From NCBI RefSeq assembly GCF_003614885.1, contig NZ_QZMS01000007.1:186001-250000 (forward strand): DNA of 64,000 nucleotides, given 5' to 3'. This DNA is from Photobacterium salinisoli (GTDB lineage: Bacteria > Pseudomonadota > Gammaproteobacteria > Enterobacterales > Vibrionaceae). Both the position numbers and the translations under genes were made by a program. Each line of letters begins with the position of its first letter. The first letter of the stretch is position 1. Below the pieces are notes generated by a model. It had not been told where the DNA came from. It saw only the letters and a list, made by a program, of their open reading frames with translations, and made no database searches. Below, one piece after another: positions 43,309 to 52,912 of the stretch.

Positions 43309-46074
43309 TTACTGAGCGTTACGCTGAAAATCGACCACTGAGGTAATAGGATCGCCCACTTCCAGCGGGGTAAGGTTACGGTGCGCGCCGCCCTGATAAT
43401 ACATCACAAGCCGGTCCGCGGTTCTGGGTTTAATGTCTTCTACCAGAAAACGGACCAGCTCAGCTCGGGACAATGATGCCATTTCTTGGGCAATTTTCTG
43501 TCTTTGGTCAAAATGATCATCTTTGTGGCCAATGCTGACCCAATAGCGCTGGGCACGTGCGCGCAAATTGGTATCCGGCTCGGATAACTGAGCGATCAGC
43601 CCTTGTTTACTGGCTTGCCACTGGCTCTCATTGAGTTCCAGCAAGACCAGCGCGAAGGCATTGGTGAATTCATCAATGGCTTCGAGCAGTTGCAACGGAC
43701 CGGCTACCGGCGATTGTATATACAGCAGCAGGCCCGGATAGCGGTTCAGCGGCAGATTGGCTGTGCCTACCATGTAACCCAGTTGCTGTTCGGTACGCAG
43801 CTCGTGGAAGAAGGTGGTCGACATCAGATGATTGGCCAGGGTGTAGGTAGCAATGGCTTTGGGCGACTGTTCCCGTGACTGGTAGTAAATCAGGATGGCG
43901 GAATCGGCATGGCCGCAGTCCACTTCATAGCGCAGCGTGCTGCATTCTCCCAGATGGACCAATGGTCGCTGTGCTTCACCATATAATTGATCTGTCACCC
44001 GAAACGCGTCTTTCAGCACTTCAGCCAATGCCAGGGCATCATCTTTGCGCCAGTCACCATACACGAACGCATCAATGTGCAGTTCGGCAAACATGGCTTC
44101 AACAAAACCGGGTAATTCGGTGACTTCAACGGTTTCCAGTTCTTTGATCATGGCCGGGTAGGGCGGGTTGTTCGGTTGCAGCAAGCCGGTCAGTTGGTTA
44201 AACAGCTGAGAGATGGGTTTGTCTTCCGCGGCATTGCGCCAGTTACGCAGCATCTGTGCTTTGATGCTGTTAAATCGGTCGATATTGAACGTGCGGCCGG
44301 AGAATTTTTCCAGCAGCAGCTTGAGCAGCAAAGGCTGTTTCTCGCTGAAACCGGATAACTGGAGTGTTACGCCTCCCTGATGGGCATACAGGTTATACGC
44401 CATCCCCGCCACTTCTGCCGGGTAGGCCACTTCATTGCAGGACTCCATCAGCATTTCGACACACAGTCGTGTCTTGACGATATTGCGAACAGAGCTCACC
44501 GCGTGGGGGCTGTCGATGGCGACATAGACCAGGCCTTTGGGGACTCTGAACTCATGTTCTTGCATAAACCACAGCCGGAAGCCCGGCAGGTCCTGAATTA
44601 GCTGAGGAATCGCTTCCTGTTCATCCGTCAGCGGGTGAGGATCCATACGCTGGCACAGGTAGGGGTTTTGCTCGGGCAGCAAGAGTGCCGGGTTGTCGCC
44701 CGGTTCAGCCCAGGCGCTTAATTGTGCTTCGGTAAACGGCGTGACCGAATAAGGCGTGTGATACCAGTCGGCCACTCTGTCGTGCTTCTGGCCTTTTGCC
44801 ACAAGGGTCAGGCGAAGGTTGTCCGGGCGAAGATAGCCAAGCACGTCTTTTAGCAGCGCTTCATCGTACTGGCTCATCATATAATCGCCGTAGACGATAT
44901 CTTCCGGGGCATAGTGCAGCAGGTTCATCACCAGATAGCTGACGGTATCAAGCGGCCGGCTCTTCTCCTGATAGCGAAACGCCTGCTCCAGCACAGCTTG
45001 CTTTTCCAGATAGCGCCATTCTGCCAGCCCCTGTTCCGTGATGAGTCTGATGTACTGGAAAATAGTGGTGACGATATGATCGACACGGTTCAGGCCATCC
45101 GGTGTCAGGTTCAGACCTATAGTAAATTCCCGGAAATTACTGCCACTGATCCCGCCGCCCGCCGCCAGGGTATTGATCAAACCTTCGCTTTTGAGGACTG
45201 ACATCAGGCTGCCTGTACCTTCATTGCCCAGTAAATGCGCCAGATAAGACAATGGCTTGCTGCGATAATGGGCATCCATAGGGGGCAGGGTAAAAGACAG
45301 CGTGAGTTTCCGCACTTCCTTAATCGGCTCAATCGCAATAAAACAGGCGTTTTCCCTGTCTGTTATCAGTGGAATCTCAATGGCGGGTTTGTCTTTGCCT
45401 GAGTTGGGAATAGCACCAAAGAACTGTTCGGCGTAGGTTGCCAGTTCATCCAGAGATTGCGGCCCCAGCAGTACCAGCCCCATCTGATTGGCGGAATAAT
45501 GTTGCTGGTAGAAAGCAATCAGTTCATCGCGAACCGGGTTATCCGGTCTGTCTTCCAGCGTGGTGATATCGCCCACTGAAAATTTAGCAAAGGGATGCTC
45601 AGGGTTAATGGTTTCTTTGTGAACCTGATAAAGACGGCGTACATCGTCTTTGAGCTTGAGTTTGTATTCAGAATCAACAGCCTGGCGTTCTTTGTCGACC
45701 GCATCGGCATTAAACAGCGGGGCAATAAAAAATTGCCCGAACCGCTCCAGACCGGCAGCAAAGGCCGGCGGGGCGATGTCAAAAAAATAGGTGGTGTTTT
45801 CCGTGCCGGTCCAGGCATTGTTACTGCCGCCGTACTGGTTAACGAAGGACTGGAATTCGCCCGGATTGGGAAATTTTTCCGTCCCCAGAAATAGCATGTG
45901 TTCAAGGAAGTGCGCCATTCCCTGACGATCCAGGGGATCATCAAAGTGGCCGATGCCGACAGACAGCGCCGCTGCAGCCCGGGGTGCCGTGTGATCATGG
46001 ACCAGTAAGACCCTGAGTTGATTGTCCAGTGTCAGATAGCGGTACTCTTTGGGATCGTTCGGACTTTTGAACAC
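43309..46074 (-). CDS. M16 (insulinase family) zinc peptidase
   Basis: The 921-residue product resembles protease III/insulysin. The inverted zinc motif HFLEH spans residues 55-59 and the distal glutamate lies in the ERQAVDSEYKLKL segment. An active M16 N-terminal domain, a second inactive M16 domain and a middle domain are all present at usual length. Unlike E. coli Ptr there is no signal peptide, so the enzyme is probably cytoplasmic. It stands divergent from sixA. Its substrate is unknown. Confidence 0.9.
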   Translation of the reverse strand: MFKSPNDPKEYRYLTLDNQLRVLLVHDHTAPRAAAALSVGIGHFDDPLDRQGMAHFLEHMLFLGTEKFPNPGEFQSFVNQYGGSNNAWTGTENTTYFFDIAPPAFAAGLERFGQFFIAPLFNADAVDKERQAVDSEYKLKLKDDVRRLYQVHKETINPEHPFAKFSVGDITTLEDRPDNPVRDELIAFYQQHYSANQMGLVLLGPQSLDELATYAEQFFGAIPNSGKDKPAIEIPLITDRENACFIAIEPIKEVRKLTLSFTLPPMDAHYRSKPLSYLAHLLGNEGTGSLMSVLKSEGLINTLAAGGGISGSNFREFTIGLNLTPDGLNRVDHIVTTIFQYIRLITEQGLAEWRYLEKQAVLEQAFRYQEKSRPLDTVSYLVMNLLHYAPEDIVYGDYMMSQYDEALLKDVLGYLRPDNLRLTLVAKGQKHDRVADWYHTPYSVTPFTEAQLSAWAEPGDNPALLLPEQNPYLCQRMDPHPLTDEQEAIPQLIQDLPGFRLWFMQEHEFRVPKGLVYVAIDSPHAVSSVRNIVKTRLCVEMLMESCNEVAYPAEVAGMAYNLYAHQGGVTLQLSGFSEKQPLLLKLLLEKFSGRTFNIDRFNSIKAQMLRNWRNAAEDKPISQLFNQLTGLLQPNNPPYPAMIKELETVEVTELPGFVEAMFAELHIDAFVYGDWRKDDALALAEVLKDAFRVTDQLYGEAQRPLVHLGECSTLRYEVDCGHADSAILIYYQSREQSPKAIATYTLANHLMSTTFFHELRTEQQLGYMVGTANLPLNRYPGLLLYIQSPVAGPLQLLEAIDEFTNAFALVLLELNESQWQASKQGLIAQLSEPDTNLRARAQRYWVSIGHKDDHFDQRQKIAQEMASLSRAELVRFLVEDIKPRTADRLVMYYQGGAHRNLTPLEVGDPITSVVDFQRNAQ

Positions 46075-46285
46075 AGGAAGCGCCTATATTTACAGGGAAT
46101 TAGGGTAATTATGACGCCCATTAATGGCACTGGCAAATTCTGTCTGGCAAGGATGTGTGACTGCGCGCCAGTAAAAAGAGCGATTCAGCCGTCACGCTTT
46201 CACATCGCGTAATAGGAAATGGCTACCCTGTCTGTGCCAGCCTTTGCTAGCATAACGACAGAAACGCGCAATCGGACTGGAGACT

Positions 46286-46780
46286 ATGCGAATTTTTATC
46301 ATGCGTCATGGCGAAGCACAGCATTTTGCCCCGAGTGACGCGGAGCGCCCCCTGACAGCACAGGGCAAGATGTATTCCCGGCAGATGGCCAAGCAGCTAG
46401 CGAGTCATCTGGACGGGCAGCTTGATCTGGTGTGGGTCAGCCCGTATCTGCGTGCTCAGCAAACCTGGCAGGCGATGTCAGATGAGTTGCCTGTGCCGAA
46501 GACCCTGATGACGGTCGATGATATCACGCCCTACGGTGATGCCATTCAGGTGGCGGACTACCTCAAAGCCGTGATTGCGCTGGAGAAGCCGCAAACGGTT
46601 CTGGTGGTGTCGCATTTACCGCTGGTGGGCTATCTGAGTGCCGAACTGGTGCCGGGATTGCAGCCACTGATGTTCCGTACTTCTTCCATTGCCGCGGTGG
46701 ATTTTCATGCTGAGGGGGAACCGTCCGCCTTATTATGGCAGGAGAATCCTGTCGAAGCTGTCCAGCCTAATCACCATTGA
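46286..46780 (+). CDS. sixA: Phosphohistidine phosphatase SixA
   Basis: SixA removes phosphate from phosphohistidine in Hpt or PTS domains. The 164-residue histidine phosphatase has the RHG motif at residues 7-9 and a second catalytic His in the VVSHLPLVG segment. The SixA length and the fadIJ-smrB-prmB neighbourhood match E. coli. Expressed away from the M16 gene. Confidence 0.92.
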   Translation: MRIFIMRHGEAQHFAPSDAERPLTAQGKMYSRQMAKQLASHLDGQLDLVWVSPYLRAQQTWQAMSDELPVPKTLMTVDDITPYGDAIQVADYLKAVIALEKPQTVLVVSHLPLVGYLSAELVPGLQPLMFRTSSIAAVDFHAEGEPSALLWQENPVEAVQPNHH

Positions 46781-46832
46781 TGGGCTGCGGTACGCAGTTT
46801 TACCTTACCGGCCTGTCCTGAACCGACAGGTC

Positions 46833-46841
46833 TGGTACAAT
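46833..46841 (+). promoter_or_regulatory. Extended -10 promoter for the lipoprotein gene
   Basis: TGGTACAAT has the TGn extension and a near-consensus -10 (TACAAT), 37 bases before the lipoprotein start. No good -35 is seen, as usual for extended -10 promoters. Confidence 0.5.
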
Positions 46842-46877
46842 GCACAACAAAAATAAAGACTGATAAATTAAGTGGTT

Positions 46878-47237
46878 ATGAGAAAAGTTGCATTTGTATT
46901 GTTAGGCTGTCTGGGACTGACGGCCTGCGTGACAAACATGGTTAAGCCCAATATTGTGGCCAACGGGGCGATCAAATGGGCCAATGGTGTGAGAGAAGAG
47001 ATGAACGTTTCTCAAACCGGCAGCACCTTAACGTTTCTGACTCCGCCTTCTATGCTGAATCCGGGCGGTATCACCATATTTTCCCGAATCGACAGTGCCC
47101 GTAACGGCAACTGTGAGCACTATTACAACGAAGGCTCGGTAAAAGTACGGATGCAGGTCTGCGATACCGGCGAAGTGACCCTGATCCAGGACGGCCAGGT
47201 GGTGAACGTCGGTTCATTGTCTCAGGCTGTGTATTGA
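46878..47237 (+). CDS. Small lipoprotein of unknown function
   Basis: The 119-residue product has a lipoprotein signal with lipobox LTAC (Cys16), then a compact beta-rich domain with cysteines near residues 75 and 91 that may form a disulfide. ATG 46878 is chosen over an in-frame GTG six bases upstream because it gives the standard signal. I do not recognise the family; it lies between sixA and smrB in a conserved neighbourhood. Confidence 0.75.
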   Translation: MRKVAFVLLGCLGLTACVTNMVKPNIVANGAIKWANGVREEMNVSQTGSTLTFLTPPSMLNPGGITIFSRIDSARNGNCEHYYNEGSVKVRMQVCDTGEVTLIQDGQVVNVGSLSQAVY

Positions 47238-47267
47238 TCAGATAAAAGCAGCACTGCTGAGCGAGGC

Positions 47268-47287
47268 GTCAGGCGAAGTTGCCTGAC
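47268..47287. terminator. Weak hairpin between lipoprotein gene and smrB
   Basis: GTCAGGC and GCCTGAC form a 7-base stem with a 6-base loop between two convergent genes. The T tail is minimal on both sides, so termination strength is doubtful. Confidence 0.4.
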
Positions 47288-47314
47288 ACGTTTCCGCTCC
47301 GGAGGGTGATTCCT

Positions 47315-47848
47315 CTACCGCTCGGGCACTTCAATCAGCACTAAGAGGGCACCGGCGCCACCAAACTCCAGCGGTGCCTGATGAAATGCCATTACATCCG
47401 GGTGCTGTGCCAGCCAGAGCGGCGCTTTCTGCTTAAGAATATGCTTACCTATCCCGTGCATCACACAGGCGCACGACACCCCGTCCTTAATGCAGGCTGC
47501 AATCATCGCCGCCAGCTCACGTTTCGCTTCTTTTTGTGTCATGCCATGCATATCGAGAAAAATATCGGGCACATAGACACCGCGGCGTAACTTTTTCACT
47601 TCATACTTGGAGACGCCGGATCGGGCATATTGCATCGGGCCATGTTCGCTCAGATGAGGTTCGAACTCGTCTGAGAAATAAAACTCGTGATTATGGCTCT
47701 CTTTGGCACTCACATTGCGCTTATCGGTCTTCGGGCTCTGTCGGCGCGAAGTGATTATGGTATCATGCGACAACTTTTTAACGCCCTTCACTGCATCCTG
47801 AAAGAGCGAGAAATCGTCATCTTCCAGTGCTGGGTCTTTTTTACTCAT
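47315..47848 (-). CDS. smrB: Ribosome-collision endonuclease SmrB
   Basis: SmrB cuts mRNA between collided ribosomes to start rescue. The 177-residue product has a charged N-terminal extension and a C-terminal Smr domain with LDMHG (the DxH motif) and MHGIGKHIL. Divergent from prmB, exactly as smrB and prmB are arranged in E. coli. Confidence 0.93.
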   Translation of the reverse strand: MSKKDPALEDDDFSLFQDAVKGVKKLSHDTIITSRRQSPKTDKRNVSAKESHNHEFYFSDEFEPHLSEHGPMQYARSGVSKYEVKKLRRGVYVPDIFLDMHGMTQKEAKRELAAMIAACIKDGVSCACVMHGIGKHILKQKAPLWLAQHPDVMAFHQAPLEFGGAGALLVLIEVPER

Positions 47849-47901
47849 AATGAATTTCCAACTACTTTATCGCGGTATTGTAGCGCCATTTGGAGGCTAT
47901 T

Positions 47902-48834
47902 TTGGATAAGATTTTTGTCGACGAAGCCGTCAACGAACTTCACACACTGCAGGATATGCTACGTTGGACCGTCAGTCGATTCAACGATGCCGGCCTGTTT
48001 TATGGCCACGGCACAGACAATGCCTGGGATGAAGCGGTACAGCTGGTACTGCCAACCCTGCACCTGCCGATTGATATTCCGGCTGACGCGCGTTTCTCGC
48101 GCCTGACCAGCAGTGAGCGCCGAACGATTGTCGAACGAGTGGTGCGCCGGGTGACCGAGCGTACTCCTGTGTCCTACCTGACCAATAAAGCCTGGTTTTG
48201 TGGCCTGGAATTTTTTGTCGACGAGCGCGTGCTGGTGCCACGCTCACCGATTGGCGAACTGATTGATAACGGGTTCGAACCTTTCCTGACCCGTGAACCC
48301 ACCCGCATCATGGACTTGTGTACCGGCAGTGGCTGTATCGGCATCGCCTGTGCCTATGCGTTCCCGGAAGCCGAAGTGGATCTGGTGGATATTTCCACCG
48401 ATGCCCTGGCAGTGGCCGAGCAGAACATTCACGACCACGGTCTGGAACAGCAGGTGATTCCGCTGCATTCGGATCTGCTGCGTGACGTACCCAAAGACAA
48501 GTACGACATCATAGTATCCAACCCGCCTTATGTGGATCAGGAAGACATGGACAGCCTGCCGGAAGAATTCCGTCATGAGCCTGAACTGGGTCTGGCTGCC
48601 GGTTTTGATGGCCTGGATCTGGTGCGCCGCATTCTGGCCAATGCCCCGGATTATCTGGCAGACGACGGTATTCTGATTTGTGAAGTCGGTAACTCCATGA
48701 TCCATATGGAAGAGCAGTATCCACACATCCCGTTCACCTGGCTGGAATTTGAAAACGGCGGCCACGGCGTCTTCATGATGACCCGTGAACAGCTGGTCGA
48801 TTGTGCGGGCGACTTCGCCGACTACAAAGACTGA
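47902..48834 (+). CDS. prmB: Ribosomal protein uL3 glutamine methyltransferase PrmB
   Basis: PrmB methylates a glutamine of ribosomal protein L3 using SAM. The 310-residue product matches E. coli PrmB in length and start ([12 protein letters not shown]). Motif I is [12 protein letters not shown] and the glutamine-binding motif is NPPY. The start is TTG 47902, supported by GGAGG five bases upstream; an earlier TTG lies before the ribosome site. In most relatives aroC follows, but here a terminator and accessory DNA follow. Confidence 0.95.
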   Translation: MDKIFVDEAVNELHTLQDMLRWTVSRFNDAGLFYGHGTDNAWDEAVQLVLPTLHLPIDIPADARFSRLTSSERRTIVERVVRRVTERTPVSYLTNKAWFCGLEFFVDERVLVPRSPIGELIDNGFEPFLTREPTRIMDLCTGSGCIGIACAYAFPEAEVDLVDISTDALAVAEQNIHDHGLEQQVIPLHSDLLRDVPKDKYDIIVSNPPYVDQEDMDSLPEEFRHEPELGLAAGFDGLDLVRRILANAPDYLADDGILICEVGNSMIHMEEQYPHIPFTWLEFENGGHGVFMMTREQLVDCAGDFADYKD

Positions 48835-48863
48835 TTCCTGCTTCAATCTGTTCTTAAACAAAT

Positions 48864-48894
48864 AAACAGCCAGATTGCGATCTGGCTGTTTTTT
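48864..48894 (+). terminator. Intrinsic terminator after prmB
   Basis: A perfect 12-base stem (AAACAGCCAGAT with ATCTGGCTGTTT), TGCG loop and a six-T run lie 30 bases after the prmB stop. Strong terminator that ends the conserved block. Confidence 0.93.
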
Positions 48895-49039
48895 ATCTGC
48901 TGTTTTCACACATGATCTCGCGCCAAGTCCCAAAACAGATACTTAGTGTATTCATTCCGACAGACTTAGCCTAAACATTAGGCAAGTATGCCAGGCGCTT
49001 ATTTATCTCCGTACCAACAATCAATTAAAAAGGGAACAA

Positions 49040-49321
49040 ATGATGAGTCAGATTCAATCGAAACATGTATTCGCTCTGGGTGTCGTGCTGACAGCGTTAT
49101 CGATGACCCTGTCCGGTTTTGCATCAGCGTCTGATGAAACAGAAACCACACAGTTGATCATCAATGATGGCAAGCAGGATCAGCTGACCGAGGATATGAA
49201 AGCAACGTCCGATTCACTGGAAAAAAGTGCTGTTCCGAAAGAAGCGTCACAAGAGCAATTAAAGCATCCTGATGCGGATAAAGAGAAATATCAACAGGAC
49301 AGCGAGAAGGGGCGTTCATAA
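49040..49321 (+). CDS. Small exported hydrophilic protein, function unknown
   Basis: The 93-residue product has a signal peptide with a probable cut after ASA (about residue 30). The mature part is short, charged and without cysteines (Gln/Lys/Asp/Glu rich), probably disordered. AAAGGGAAC precedes the ATG. No family recognised. It is the first gene after the prmB terminator and has its own 145-base leader. Confidence 0.6.
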   Translation: MMSQIQSKHVFALGVVLTALSMTLSGFASASDETETTQLIINDGKQDQLTEDMKATSDSLEKSAVPKEASQEQLKHPDADKEKYQQDSEKGRS

Positions 49322-49745
49322 TACGGCAATACACATTTCTGATTGAATTCATAACGCGCTGTAATCTCAGAGGGGGCGAGTTGAGCGTCCTCTGAATGTT
49401 GCAAAGACCGCAATTTCCCGTGCGAGTCCCCCCTCAAGAAATACAATGCTATGACGTATCTCTGACGAACAGACTGGTGTGGTTGTTTGTTGCAAGCGCA
49501 CAAGTGCAACCAGGCTAATGCCGGATAATCTGGCTATTTCTTCATTGACTGTTTTTATCACATCCCTGCGAAACTTGTCCTAAACCACAGAGTTGACACT
49601 GCAATGTCATGTTTTAGTGAAACCTGTCCCATATGCCAATAATATGTCTGACTCATCAGACGAAAATACCCTGCTCACGTGACTTCACTGTCAGGGGCGG
49701 TAGCGTCTTTCACCGTGAGCATGTATTGAACCGAGGGGGATCGGG
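49322..49745. other. Gene-free stretch with one inverted repeat
   Basis: No convincing gene is seen in these 424 bases; short reading frames on the minus strand look like chance. An imperfect inverted repeat, TGCTCACGTGA and TCACCGTGAGCA (about 49672-49722), lies near the right end, before the VOC gene. Confidence 0.4.
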
Positions 49746-50114
49746 ATGACACCTTCAGCGCTCCTGGTGCATGTTCCAGACGTGCAAGCCGGGCTGGATT
49801 GGTACCGCAAAGCTTTCCCGCAAGCCAAACCTGTCTATATAGAAGCATTTGATTTCACTGTGCTCGACATCAACGGATTCTCACTGGAAATCGTACAGGC
49901 CGATGCAAAAGTCAGCGCAGGCACAAAGGGCACAGTGCTTTATTGGTCGGTCCCTTGCCTGCAAACCGCCCTTGATCATTTCCTCGGTTTAGGTGCTGAA
50001 CTTTATCGTGGCCCAATCAATATCGAAAATGGCTTGAATATGTGCCAGCTTCTGGACCCTTTTGGGAATTTGATTGGGTTGCGGGGGAGGTGGTTTGGCA
50101 TTAGCACTAAGTGA
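49746..50114 (+). CDS. VOC (glyoxalase/bleomycin-resistance-like) superfamily protein
   Basis: The 122-residue product has the VOC fold pattern: LLVHVPDVQAGLDWYRKAFP at the start, a middle ALDHFLGLGAE helix and the ending LLDPFGNLIGLRG typical of the family. It is probably a dimeric metal-binding enzyme or drug-binding protein; the substrate is unknown. It lies at the left edge of the AT-rich island but has base composition close to the host. Confidence 0.8.
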   Translation: MTPSALLVHVPDVQAGLDWYRKAFPQAKPVYIEAFDFTVLDINGFSLEIVQADAKVSAGTKGTVLYWSVPCLQTALDHFLGLGAELYRGPINIENGLNMCQLLDPFGNLIGLRGRWFGISTK

Positions 50115-50177
50115 TACGACAGAATTAAACAACATGGTGCTTGATAGCAAAATGTTATATTTTTGGGGGGAAGCTAA

Positions 50178-50579
50178 GTGGAAAATAATATTATAGAAGT
50201 TGAAAAGCACAATGTAGCTCCTTATCTATCGGTTTTATTGGGAGTAAAATCGACTAAAGAAAAGTCATGCTCGGTACATGAGATTATTACACAACTGCTT
50301 ATTGAAGAGTCCTCAGGTATGATGACGGTTGGATCAAAAATTGTTGATGAAGTTGGAGAGCTTGGAACTGTAAAAATCACATCATACACGATTAAGAAGT
50401 CTCCTAGTTGGGCTAAAGGTTTAGATCTAAAAGACTTAGAGCATCACGTTTTCATTAGTTTTAATGTTAGGGATCATCTCGCTTTCTATTTTTCTGAAAA
50501 AGGAAAAAAAGACACTATACGTGAGTACTTTGGGAAAAAAGATTGTCAAATCTATTTCCAATTCCAATTAGTAAGCTAA
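50178..50579 (+). pseudogene. N-terminal fragment of a split large protein of unknown family
   Basis: GTG start with a G-rich ribosome site gives 133 residues. The frame runs into an A6 tract at 50535-50540; after it the sequence in this frame looks random for 12 residues before a stop. The downstream gene continues from the same point in the other frame. One extra A in the tract would fuse the two into a protein of about 600 residues. AT-rich codon use differs strongly from the flanking genes. No known domain recognised in this part. Confidence 0.6.
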
Positions 50580-51985
50580 ATGGTAATTTCATAAATGAAG
50601 ATGAAATTAAAATGCTTTGGTTGTCTGGCATACATGGTAGGGACAACTTTAAGGCAGACTCGAAAGTTCTAGGTGGAAAAAGTGTAGCTGATACACTAGA
50701 TCCGTTAATCGACCAATCATATATGATGTCAGCCGTGCGCACTGAAGTTTGGGGTACAAAGTCGAAAAGTTCGGTGGGTATTAACCCATTTAAGTCATCA
50801 ATATGGCGAGGACCTTGTAAAGATTGGGTAACGTTTGAAAATAGAGTATTAGAGATCCTAGATATCTTGTCCGTTAACAGTGTGGAATCAGATAGCCCTA
50901 TTGGAATACTGTCTTACCCGATATCTAAACCTGACGATTTAAAACACCCATATGACTTCTCGCTTGTGGATTATGACTTTCTTCCTGAAGAGGATGGGCA
51001 GCATCGTAAAGACTTACTAAATAAGCTGCAATATGACTTTCATGTTGAGCTAACTCAGAGTTTTATTGAGAGTGATATTTCCCTTGATGTCTTCTATTCA
51101 GGGAAAAAGGTTGGGCATATTTGTGTCGAAGTTGAAGTAGATGATTATAAGGTTAATTTTAAAGTCAAAAATGAGACCCCTTTAATAAAAAAACACTTCG
51201 AACAATATAAACGTGTTTTTAGTTACCCAGAGCTAGTTAAGTGCTGGTTCGAATCAGGGCATGCCGTTGTGAATGGAATGGTTTTCAGAACGGGTTATCA
51301 GGACGTCGAGTATAACAAGTTCCTATGGGCTGACTTTGAGCAGTATGATATTACTAAGGAAAAACCGGGAACCAATGCTCAGAAGCCTTCTTTGAAAGAC
51401 ATTGGTAAAGAAAAATCTCTGTTCTGTTGGGTGCAAAAGTGTTGGAGTGGTAATTGGCTAACTGCAAACGAGTTCAACACGACTGAAAAGCCCAAAGGTT
51501 GGTTGTATTGTGATGATGGAGCAGGTGAAAAAGCAGATTTTATTCATTATGTTAAGCACGGAACGCTACATTTAATATCATTAATACATGTTAAAGCATC
51601 TAAATCTAGCGAACCTTCACGTAGGATATCCGTAGGAGCACACGATGTTGTACTGAATCAAGCGGTCAAAAATCTTAGGTATACAGCAAGAAAGGTTCTC
51701 GTTGAAGACCTTAAAGTCAGACATGATAGTGCAACCCATAAAGGATGTTGGAGTAATGGAAAAGCAGCTAACCCTGAAGATTTCTTTAACGTGTTATTGG
51801 CTTTGAAAGATAACAAGCATGTCAAAACTCGTGTTGTCGTCGTCCAGCCTCATACACAAAAAAGTGTTTATGACAAAAGTGCAGGTAGCAAAATTAAAAC
51901 TCAGCTAGATGTGCTTCTGGTCAGTGCTGATAATGCAATTCGTTCTTCCGGTGCTGATTTCCATATTATAGGTTTATCTGACTAA
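50543..51985 (+). pseudogene. C-terminal part of split protein with PD-(D/E)XK-like motif
   Basis: A reading frame of 480 codons begins at TTG 50543 inside the overlap. It has no ribosome site of its own. Residues from about 322 to 352 read WLYCDDGAGEKADFI then a few residues then LISLIHVKAS, an order Asp...Glu/Ala-Asp...His-Val-Lys that resembles a restriction-endonuclease-type active site. The following segment (VVLNQAVKNLRYTA) is also distinctive. I suspect a nuclease of a mobile defence system. This is inference: no name can be given. Together with the previous entry it forms one broken or frameshifted gene. Confidence 0.55.
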
Positions 51986-52082
51986 AAAAATAATAAACGT
52001 CTAGGGAGCAATAGCTGGTTTTTCCCGTCCTTGTCAGCAACGATGCCATGTCTTTGTGTATAACCGAGAGTTTCGCCAGCCC

Positions 52083-52274
52083 TCACGCCCAGTAACGAAA
52101 GGCACCACAAGCTTCCATCTCGATACTCGCAGGTGGGATATGAGCAAACGTTTCGAGGACTTGTGAGTGCATTATTATTTTGTGGATCAACACCTTGCCT
52201 TGGTGATCCTCGCCGTGGATACTAAAGCTATGTCTAGCTAAATCAATACCATAGACAGATTGTGAATGGTGGCT
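52083..52274 (-). pseudogene. IS110-family transposase N-terminal remnant
   Basis: Translated on the minus strand from 52256 the frame reads VYGIDLARHSFSIHGED, then HQGKVLIHK and IPPASIEMEACGAFRYWA before a stop at 52083. This is the N-terminal DEDD RuvC-like part of IS110 transposases (the IDLA and MEAC motifs). The start codon and everything beyond YWA are missing, so it is a decayed fragment of an insertion sequence. It sits in the 358-base gap between the split nuclease gene and a lipoprotein gene. Confidence 0.75.
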
Positions 52275-52344
52275 TCCGGTAATTTTGTGTGGCAGAGCCT
52301 GATGAGGGGGAGTCCAGTCATTCGTTATGCATAAAGGAGATGTT

Positions 52345-52812
52345 ATGAAAAAATATATTTTTTTGATGTTTTTACCCTTGTTATTAGTTGGCTGTGGAAC
52401 CGATAAAAAATTAACAAGAGTCGATGAAAATTTTTTAAAACCGTATATTTATATTGGGCAACCGGTTCAAAAAGTTGCTGAGAAACTATCAGCAAAACCA
52501 AATTCAATTGGCAACGTGATAATTGATTCAAAGCAACATCACTTTCTATTTGAATCTAGTGATGGCTCAGTTGTAAGTTATGTCGATGTACAGTTTTTGG
52601 AGACATCTCCATGCGCTCAAAGTCGATCCTTTGACTCAGCGAGTGTGCTTGCTGCTCTCGGTGTAAATGTTGATAGTTTAGAGTTAATAAGAAAGCAGGC
52701 GCACTTCCATACATATTATGATCATGAAAACAGATTAAAGGTAGGAGTATCCTGCCTATATAACGGTGCGGCTATAAATGCGTCATTCAGCAAAAAGTAT
52801 TATGGTCAATAA
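52345..52812 (+). CDS. Lipoprotein of unknown function
   Basis: The 155-residue product has a lipoprotein signal (MKKYIFLMFLPLLLVGC, Cys17 at lipobox) and a mature domain with two cysteines (near residues 92 and 139). ATG 52345 follows AAGGAG by seven bases; a longer in-frame start exists but is less likely. Codon use is AT-rich as in the rest of the island. Family not recognised. Confidence 0.7.
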   Translation: MKKYIFLMFLPLLLVGCGTDKKLTRVDENFLKPYIYIGQPVQKVAEKLSAKPNSIGNVIIDSKQHHFLFESSDGSVVSYVDVQFLETSPCAQSRSFDSASVLAALGVNVDSLELIRKQAHFHTYYDHENRLKVGVSCLYNGAAINASFSKKYYGQ

Positions 52813-52866
52813 ATGCTTAACAAGAAACAATAGCGTTAATAGTTAGTTTTGTCACACATGTACTCA

Positions 52867-52886
52867 CCCCTTAAGCGGGCGCTTTG
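52867..52886 (+). repeat. Short match to the 3' end of a Vibrio integron attC (VCR)
   Basis: CCCCTTAAGCGGGCGCTTTG closely resembles the conserved 3' end of V. cholerae VCR sites (CCCCTTAGGCGGGCGTTA). It precedes a Nudix gene by 27 bases, where a cassette gene would start. The matching 5' arm is not present, so it is at best a degenerate relic. Confidence 0.3.
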
Positions 52887-52912
52887 TATTACAAACAACA
52901 AGGATAGTTAGT

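Noticed and set aside
49367-49561. Short minus-strand frame in the gap after the small exported protein
   Set aside because: 64 codons, no ribosome site and no recognisable similarity; treated as chance.
50532-50544. Programmed -1 frameshift in the nuclease-like gene
   Set aside because: The tract is G-AAA-AAA-G in the zero frame, not a canonical X-XXY-YYZ heptamer, and no downstream stimulatory hairpin stands out. A simple indel is more likely, although slippage is not excluded.
52000-52082. Recombinase-like peptide (LLGVRAGETLGYTQ) on the minus strand next to the IS110 fragment
   Set aside because: The resemblance to integrase is short, no catalytic residues are visible and the frame differs from the transposase fragment.
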